The translations under genes were made by a program, and so were the position numbers. Shown here piece after piece: positions 7,176 through 11,125 of a stretch of 11,125 nucleotides of DNA. This DNA is from Pseudolysinimonas_A sp965653335 (lineage in GTDB: Bacteria > Actinomycetota > Actinomycetes > Actinomycetales > Microbacteriaceae): positions 1 through 11,125 of the forward strand of contig CBFGZU010000065.1 in the NCBI GenBank assembly GCA_965653335.1. Direction: 5' to 3'. The first letter of the stretch is position 1, and every line of letters begins with the position of its first letter. The notes below the pieces were generated by a model. The model had not been told where the DNA came from. It ran no database searches and saw nothing but the letters and a program-made list of their open reading frames with translations.

Positions 7176-7219
7176 GTTACCATTCTGTTACCTATCGGTG
7201 ACCGTTCCGTAATCTTTCC
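7176..7219. promoter_or_regulatory. PHO-box-like array: four 11-bp direct repeats
   Basis: On the plus strand GTTACC (7176), GTTACC (7187), GTGACC (7198) and GTAATC (7209) recur at exactly 11-bp intervals, one helical turn. The 5-bp spacers are mostly T-rich and pyrimidine-rich. The array ends 8 bp upstream of the phosphodiesterase -10 and replaces its -35. Direct 11-nt repeats are the known binding format of PhoB/PhoP-type OmpR-family regulators. The unit resembles the actinobacterial GTTCACC-type repeat, and the downstream gene belongs to a family often in the Pho regulon. The regulator's identity is inference. Confidence 0.6.
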
Positions 7220-7237
7220 GGTCGGCTGGTGCCCGCC

Positions 7238-7306
7238 GTTGGTCCGCCTTCTGCGAATCCGGCCTACACGTTTCTCGTAGGCCGGATTCGCAGAAGGCGG
7301 ACCAAC
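7238..7306. repeat. perfect 30-bp inverted repeat with 9-nt loop; probable terminator or palindromic repeat
   Basis: The arms 7238-7267 and 7277-7306 are exactly complementary over 30 bp around the loop ACGTTTCTC. On the minus strand the hairpin begins 4 nt after the stop codon of the last gene of the deoC operon and precedes the phosphodiesterase promoter, so it is well placed to end transcription. It has no T-run, and a mismatch-free 30-bp stem is longer than an ordinary terminator. It may instead be a dispersed palindromic element. Confidence 0.85.
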
Positions 7307-7310
7307 CGGG

Positions 7311-8174
7311 TCAGAGGAGGGCCTTGGTGTGCCAGACGGTCTTGGTTTCGGTGACAGCGAGGATGCGGGACAGCGACAGGTCGGGGATGCCGGGCTCCGG
7401 CGCGATGACGCGCTTCAGGGTGTCGGCGGCGGCGATCTCCAGATCGACCCACTCGAGAGCTCCCGCGCCGGTGAGGTCGAGCGCGTTGACATCGGCGTGG
7501 GCGGCGAGCCACGGGGCGATCTCGGCCGGGGACCCGGTGAGCACGTTGACGACACCCCCGGGAACATCGCTCGTCGCGAAGACTTCGGCGAGCGAGATCG
7601 CCGACAGCGGGCGTTTTTCGTCCGCGATCGCGACGACGGTGTTTCCCGCGACGAGAGCCGGAGCGACGGTCGCGACGAATCCGAGCAACGACCCGCCTGT
7701 CACCCCCTGCGGCGCGATCGAGACGACGACACCCGTCGGCTCGGGCACCGAGAGGTTGAAGAACGGCCCCGCGACCGGGTTGCCCGAACCGGCGACCTGG
7801 CTGTACTTGTCGGTCCACCCCGCGTACCAGACCCAGGTGTCGATCGCGGCGTCGACCTGCTTCTGCGCGGCGACAGCCGACCCGCCCTCCGACAGCCGGA
7901 TCTCTTCGACGAACTGGTCTCGGCGGCCCTCGAGCAGCTCCGCGATGCGATAGAGCACCTGCCCGCGGTTGTACGCCGTCGCGCCCGCCCAGCCCGGCAC
8001 CGCCGCGCGCGCCGCGACCACGGCATCCCGGGCGTCCTTGCGGGATGCGAGCGCCGCGTTCGCGAGGAACGCACCCTTCGGGGTCACCACTTCGTAGGTG
8101 CGGCCCGACTCGCTGCGCGGAAACGCCCCGCCGATCGCAAGCTTGTATGTCTTCGGGATGCTGAGTCGGCTCAC
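7311..8174 (-). CDS. half-length aldehyde dehydrogenase homologue lacking the catalytic cysteine
   Basis: 287 residues from the GTG at 8174, chosen because it overlaps the upstream TGA as GTGA (8171-8174). The sequence aligns by eye with the N-terminal cofactor-binding part of aldehyde dehydrogenases: a VVAARAAVPGWAG helix, YNRGQVLYRIAELLE, WVWYAGWTDK, VPEPTGVVVSIAP, APALVAGNTVV and VPGGVVNVLTG. The NAD-contacting PWNFP loop is replaced by APQGVTGG. The FTGST region has become LDLTGAGALE. The protein contains no cysteine at all, and the normal catalytic half (about 200 residues) is absent. It is therefore a pseudoenzyme, not a second dehydrogenase. Known parallel: ALDH16 enzymes carry a second ALDH domain without the active-site Cys fused behind the catalytic one. 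Here that domain is a separate, translationally coupled gene. Its ending is clean, so I do not call it a pseudogene. Confidence 0.87.
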   Translation of the reverse strand: MSRLSIPKTYKLAIGGAFPRSESGRTYEVVTPKGAFLANAALASRKDARDAVVAARAAVPGWAGATAYNRGQVLYRIAELLEGRRDQFVEEIRLSEGGSAVAAQKQVDAAIDTWVWYAGWTDKYSQVAGSGNPVAGPFFNLSVPEPTGVVVSIAPQGVTGGSLLGFVATVAPALVAGNTVVAIADEKRPLSAISLAEVFATSDVPGGVVNVLTGSPAEIAPWLAAHADVNALDLTGAGALEWVDLEIAAADTLKRVIAPEPGIPDLSLSRILAVTETKTVWHTKALL

Positions 8175-9694
8175 GCGCCCGTCCCTTTCTTCCGCGAAGG
8201 GTCGCTCTTGGGGGTTCTGACCCCGCGCGACTGCCCTAAACGCGACCCTTCGGCAGAGGTGGGGGCGAGGTAGGCGGCGAGGCCGTGGCGGCCGCCCTCG
8301 CGGCCGTAGCCCGACTCCTTGTAGCCGCCGAATGGGGAGGCTGGGTCGAAGCGGTTGAAGGTGTTCGCCCAGATGACGCCGGCGCGCAGCTTGTCGGCGA
8401 CGGCGAGGATCTTGCTGCCCTTGTCGGTCCAGATGCCGGCCGACAGCCCGTAGGGTGTGTTGTTCGCCTTCGCGATCGCCTCCGCGGGCGTCCGGAAGGT
8501 GAGCACCGACAGCACGGGGCCGAAGATCTCCTCCCGGGCGATCGTCGAGGAGGTCTGCACGCCGGTGAAGATCGTCGGCGCGTACCAGAACCCGTTCTTC
8601 GGGATCTCGCACGGCGCGCTCCAGCGCTCCGCACCCTCGTCTTCCCCGACCTTCGACAGGGCCGTGATGCGGTCGAGCTGTTCGCGGGAATTGATCGCCC
8701 CGATGTCGGTGTTCTTGTCGAGCGGGTCGCCGAGCCGCAGCGTCGAGAGCCGCTCCTTGAGCCGCGCGACGACGTCGTCGTGCACGCTCTCTTGCACGAG
8801 CAACCGGCTGCCGGCGCAGCAGACGTGCCCCTGGTTGAAGAAGATGCCGTTGACGATGCCCTCGATCGCCTGCTCCATGGGGGCGTCGTCGAACACGATG
8901 TTCGCCGCCTTGCCGCCGAGCTCGAGCGTCACCTTCTTGCCCGTGCCGGCGATCGCCTTCGCGATCTCGCGGCCGACGGCGGTCGACCCGGTGAACGCGA
9001 CCTTGTCGACATCCGGATGCCGCACGAGCGCCGCACCCGTCTCGCCCGCACCGGTGACGATGTTCACCACGCCGCGAGGCAGGTCGGCCTGCTGCAGGAT
9101 CTCGGCGAAGATGAGCGCCGAGAGCGACGTCGTCTCGGCGGGCTTGATGACGACGGTGTTGCCGGCGGCGAGGGCCGGTGCGATCTTCCACGCGAGCATG
9201 AGCAGCGGGAAGTTCCACGGGATGACCTGCGCCGCGACCCCGAGAGCCCGCGGCGACGACCCGAGTCCGGCGTACTCGAGTTTGTCGGCCCAGCCGGCGT
9301 AGTAGAAGAACCAGGCGGCGACGAGGGGGATGTCGACATCCCGGCTCTCCTTGATCGGCTTGCCGTTGTCGAGGCTCTCGGCCACCGACAGTTCACGCGC
9401 GCGCTCCTGGATGAGCCGCGCGATGCGGAACAGGTACTTGCCGCGATCCGCGCCCGACATTTTCGACCAGGTCTTGTCGAACGCCCGGCGGGCCGCGACG
9501 ACCGCGCGATCGACGTCGGCGGGAGTCGCGGTGGCGATCTCGGCGATCTTCTTCTCGCTCGCGGGCGAGATCGTCGCGAACCCCGGCCCCGACCCGTCGA
9601 CGAACTCCCCGTCGATGAAGAGCCCGTATGACGTCTTGAGGTGCAGGATGCTCGTCGACTCGGGGGCGGGAGCGTAATCCAGGAAGCGGCTCAT
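8171..9694 (-). CDS. NAD(P)+-dependent aldehyde dehydrogenase
   Basis: 507 residues; oxidises an aldehyde to the acid in the cytoplasm. Seen: PWNFP at 160-164 and VIKPAE with K184 for cofactor binding, FTGST at 234-238, the general base in VTLELGGK (E258), FFNQGHVCCAGSR with catalytic C292, and EIFGPVLSV and NTPYGLSAGIWT in the C-terminal half. All catalytic residues are intact. AGAGGA lies 5 nt before the ATG (9700-9705). It follows deoC by 52 bp, so the likely substrate is the acetaldehyde made by DeoC (inference). The usual family end is near residue 479. The final 28 residues are basic and low in order, and are encoded by an inverted-repeat element at 8195-8252. The stop overlaps the next gene's GTG, coupling it to the half-length partner. 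Confidence 0.94.
   Translation of the reverse strand: MSRFLDYAPAPESTSILHLKTSYGLFIDGEFVDGSGPGFATISPASEKKIAEIATATPADVDRAVVAARRAFDKTWSKMSGADRGKYLFRIARLIQERARELSVAESLDNGKPIKESRDVDIPLVAAWFFYYAGWADKLEYAGLGSSPRALGVAAQVIPWNFPLLMLAWKIAPALAAGNTVVIKPAETTSLSALIFAEILQQADLPRGVVNIVTGAGETGAALVRHPDVDKVAFTGSTAVGREIAKAIAGTGKKVTLELGGKAANIVFDDAPMEQAIEGIVNGIFFNQGHVCCAGSRLLVQESVHDDVVARLKERLSTLRLGDPLDKNTDIGAINSREQLDRITALSKVGEDEGAERWSAPCEIPKNGFWYAPTIFTGVQTSSTIAREEIFGPVLSVLTFRTPAEAIAKANNTPYGLSAGIWTDKGSKILAVADKLRAGVIWANTFNRFDPASPFGGYKESGYGREGGRHGLAAYLAPTSAEGSRLGQSRGVRTPKSDPSRKKGTGA
8195..8252. repeat. palindromic element within the 3' end of the aldehyde dehydrogenase gene
   Basis: CGAAGGGTCGC (8195-8205) and GCGACCCTTCG (8242-8252) are perfect 11-bp inverted repeats. 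Between them is a second hairpin, GGGGT (8211-8215) with ACCCC (8220-8224) and loop TCTG. The element is read in frame and encodes about residues 481-500 of the dehydrogenase, beyond the conserved end of the family. This looks like a short palindromic repeat inserted near the gene's 3' end. Confidence 0.7.
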
Positions 9695-9708
9695 AGGTGT
9701 CCTCTCGA

Positions 9709-9744
9709 GGTCTCGATCCGCCGCGCAGCGCGCGGCACACGACC
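9709..9744. repeat. intergenic hyphenated palindrome between deoC and the aldehyde dehydrogenase gene
   Basis: GGTCTCG (9709-9715) and CGACC (9740-9744) flank a tight GC hairpin, GCCGCGC-AGC-GCGCGGC (9720-9736). The GGTCTCGAT...CGACC layout recalls a palindromic repeat that I believe is common between genes in Microbacteriaceae, but this is from memory. In the transcript it could lower read-through or stabilise the deoC part of the message. Confidence 0.5.
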
Positions 9745-9746
9745 CA

Positions 9747-10751
9747 CTAATCGACCGTCACGTAGTCGGGGCCGCTGTAGCGACCGGTGGCGAGCTTCTG
9801 CCGTTGCATGAGCACGTCGTTGAGCAGCGTCGACGCGCCGAAACGGAACAGGTGCGGCTGCAGCCACTCCTCCCCCGCCGTCTCGGCGACCGTGACGAGG
9901 TACTTGATCGCGTCCTTCGATGACCGGATGCCGCCCGCCGGCTTCACCCCGATCCGCTCGCCGGTCAAGCGGTGCCATTCCCGCACGATCTGCAGCATGA
10001 GCAGCGTCGCCGGCAACGTCGCCGCGGGTTGCACCTTGCCGGTCGACGTCTTGATGAAGTCGCCGCCGGCGAGAATCGCTAGCCAGGATGCGCGGCGCAC
10101 GTTGTCGTAGGTCGCGAGCTCCCCGGTCTCCAGGATCACCTTGAGACTCGCGTACGACCCGTCCGCACGGCGGCAGGCTTCCTTGACGGCGACGATCTGC
10201 TCGAACACCGTGCCGTAGTCGCCCGCGAGAAACGCCCCGCGGTCGATGACCATGTCGATCTCGTCGGCGCCGGCGGCCACGGCATCCTCGGTGTCGGCGA
10301 GCTTCACCCGCAGCGACGCTCGGCCGCTCGGGAACGCTGTCGCGACCGCGGCGACGGCGATCTTGCCGTCATCGGGGTCGCCGTGCAGGGCGCCGAGCGC
10401 TTCGACCGCCGCGGGCACCATGTCGCCGTAGACGCACACCGCGGCAACGCGCGGCGTCGACGGGTCGGTGGCGTCGGGCGTGATCGCCTTCGACACGAGC
10501 GATCGCACCTTGCCCGGCGTGTCGGCACCCTCGAGGGTCGTCAGATCGATGAGGCTGACGATCCGGTCGAGCGCCCAGGCCTTCGACGTCGTCTTGATCG
10601 ACCGGGTGCCAAGGCCGGCCGCGCGCGCCTCGAGACCCACCGCATCCACTCCCGACAGTCCTTCGAGGTGCAGGCGGAGACTCTTCTCGGTCAGGTCGCC
10701 ACCGAGCATTTTGACGGCCCGTTCTGCTGGAGCCAGCGACGTCGCGTCCAT
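9747..10751 (-). CDS. deoC: deoxyribose-phosphate aldolase
   Basis: 334 residues; class I aldolase cleaving 2-deoxy-D-ribose-5-phosphate to glyceraldehyde-3-phosphate and acetaldehyde in deoxynucleoside catabolism. Seen: DLTTLEGADTP around 69-79, AAVCVYG with C106, GADEIDMVID with D166, LKVILETGEL at 203-212, FIKTSTGK with Schiff-base K234, and GVKPAGGIR with K270. These match the catalytic Asp and two Lys residues of the E. coli enzyme. It is longer than the roughly 260-residue E. coli protein, with about 60 extra N-terminal residues, as in the long DeoC subgroup. The ATG at 10751 has no Shine-Dalgarno sequence but sits 7 nt behind TAGACT, indicating a leaderless transcript. It is the first gene of a three-gene operon with the two aldehyde dehydrogenase genes. 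Confidence 0.96.
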   Translation of the reverse strand: MDATSLAPAERAVKMLGGDLTEKSLRLHLEGLSGVDAVGLEARAAGLGTRSIKTTSKAWALDRIVSLIDLTTLEGADTPGKVRSLVSKAITPDATDPSTPRVAAVCVYGDMVPAAVEALGALHGDPDDGKIAVAAVATAFPSGRASLRVKLADTEDAVAAGADEIDMVIDRGAFLAGDYGTVFEQIVAVKEACRRADGSYASLKVILETGELATYDNVRRASWLAILAGGDFIKTSTGKVQPAATLPATLLMLQIVREWHRLTGERIGVKPAGGIRSSKDAIKYLVTVAETAGEEWLQPHLFRFGASTLLNDVLMQRQKLATGRYSGPDYVTVD

Positions 10752-10758
10752 CCGACCG

Positions 10759-10768
10759 AGTCTACGCT
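10759..10768. promoter_or_regulatory. divergent leaderless promoters of deoC and the ROK kinase gene sharing one TA
   Basis: AGTCTACGCT reads TACGCT on the plus strand (10763-10768), 6 nt before the GTG at 10775. On the minus strand it reads TAGACT (10764-10759), 7 nt before the ATG at 10751. The two TANNNT elements share the TA at 10763-10764, the same geometry as at 5539-5548. No -35 is evident for either direction. The 23 bp between the start codons hold no room for separate leaders. Confidence 0.6.
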
Positions 10769-10774
10769 GGGGGC

Positions 10775-11125
10775 GTGAATCAGGCTGGGCTCGTGCTCGC
10801 GATCGACATCGGCGGCACGAAAGTCGACGCGGCGCTTGTCGACGGTCGTCGCATCGTCGACGGCACCCGCACGCGGCGCCCGACCGGCCCCGACCGCTCG
10901 GCGGCCGAATTGGATGCCGCGGTCAGCGACGTCGTGCGCGGTGCGCTCGGCTCGTCGACGGTGACCCGGGTGGGAATCGGGTCGGCCGGTCCCGTCGACA
11001 CGGTGCGCGGGCTCGCATCCCCGCTCAACCTTCCCGCGTGGCGCGACCACCCGCTGTGCACCCTCGTCGCCGGACTGGTGGCCGGTGTCGACGTCGCGCT
11101 CGCGATCGACGGTCTCGCGATCACC
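10775..11125 (+). CDS. ROK-family sugar kinase, N-terminal part (runs off window)
   Basis: 117 codons are present and the 3' end lies beyond the window. The GTG start gives MNQAGLVLAIDIGGTKVDAALV. DIGGTK at 11-16 is the ATP phosphate-binding loop of ROK kinases and the related repressors, and GIGSAGPVD at 67-75 followed by SPLNLPAW is the usual ROK sequence before the sugar site. D112 in LAIDG probably corresponds to the catalytic Asp of the ND motif, although the preceding Asn is Ile here. No helix-turn-helix precedes the domain, so it is a kinase rather than a ROK repressor. Its substrate cannot be read from this part. Its position opposite deoC suggests co-regulation with deoxyribose or other sugar catabolism, which is inference. 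Confidence 0.9.
   Translation, partial: MNQAGLVLAIDIGGTKVDAALVDGRRIVDGTRTRRPTGPDRSAAELDAAVSDVVRGALGSSTVTRVGIGSAGPVDTVRGLASPLNLPAWRDHPLCTLVAGLVAGVDVALAIDGLAIT

Noticed and set aside
7176..7219. 11-bp repeats as replication iterons or a CRISPR remnant
   Set aside because: The units are only 6 conserved bases, sit directly upstream of a -10 element, and no replication or cas gene is nearby.
7264..7818. 184-residue minus-strand frame reaching into the 30-bp inverted repeat
   Set aside because: It is Arg-rich shadow coding within the half-length aldehyde dehydrogenase, and its C-terminus is just the palindrome translated.
7311..9218. 635-residue minus-strand frame that would fuse an upstream extension to the half-length aldehyde dehydrogenase
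   Set aside because: Before the GTG at 8174 the frame is an out-of-frame Arg-rich reading of the full-length dehydrogenase. The 4-nt overlap marks the real start. There is no sign of a frameshifted fusion, since the upstream gene ends in its own stop.
8285..9631. 448-residue plus-strand open frame over the aldehyde dehydrogenase
   Set aside because: It is antisense to a clear aldehyde dehydrogenase with intact catalytic residues and shows no domain of its own.

Overview
The window is GC-rich DNA with dense gene packing. It has frequent 4-nt stop/start overlaps, GTG starts, and several start codons sitting 6-7 nt behind a TANNNT element with no Shine-Dalgarno sequence, which is the leaderless-mRNA pattern. 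These traits, together with the protein sequences, point to a high-GC actinobacterium, most likely of the family Microbacteriaceae. This placement is inferred from the sequence; no database search was run.

Layout. (1) 1-2108, minus: a SNF2-family DEAD/DEAH helicase, nearly complete and running off the left edge. (2) 2279-3520, plus: an eight-pass membrane protein of unknown function. (3) 3477-5531, minus: a four-gene operon in which every junction is a 4-nt overlap. It encodes a four-TM DUF6804-like protein followed by three small proteins, each with one N-terminal membrane segment and a beta-rich extracytoplasmic domain. (4) 5556-6194, plus: a cytoplasmic conserved hypothetical, transcribed divergently from that operon. 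(5) 6208-7110, minus: an exported glycerophosphodiester phosphodiesterase. Its promoter carries four direct repeats at an 11-bp period, resembling a PHO box. (6) 7238-7306: a perfect 30-bp inverted repeat. (7) 7311-10751, minus: a deoxyribose catabolic operon of deoC, a full-length aldehyde dehydrogenase, and a half-length, cysteine-free aldehyde dehydrogenase homologue. (8) 10775 to the right edge, plus: the start of a ROK-family sugar kinase, divergent from deoC.

How the genes fit together. DeoC splits 2-deoxyribose-5-phosphate into glyceraldehyde-3-phosphate and acetaldehyde. The aldehyde dehydrogenase would oxidise the acetaldehyde, and the half-length homologue probably acts as a structural partner, as in two-domain ALDH16 enzymes. 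The phosphodiesterase promoter suggests phosphate scavenging. Both divergent gene pairs (5531/5556 and 10751/10775) have the same unusual layout: two opposed -10 elements share one TA dinucleotide, and each precedes a start codon by 6-7 nt. Three short inverted-repeat elements lie in or next to the deoC operon, one of them inside a reading frame. I see no tRNA, rRNA, CRISPR array, insertion sequence or phage gene. No stretch longer than about 200 bp lacks a gene.
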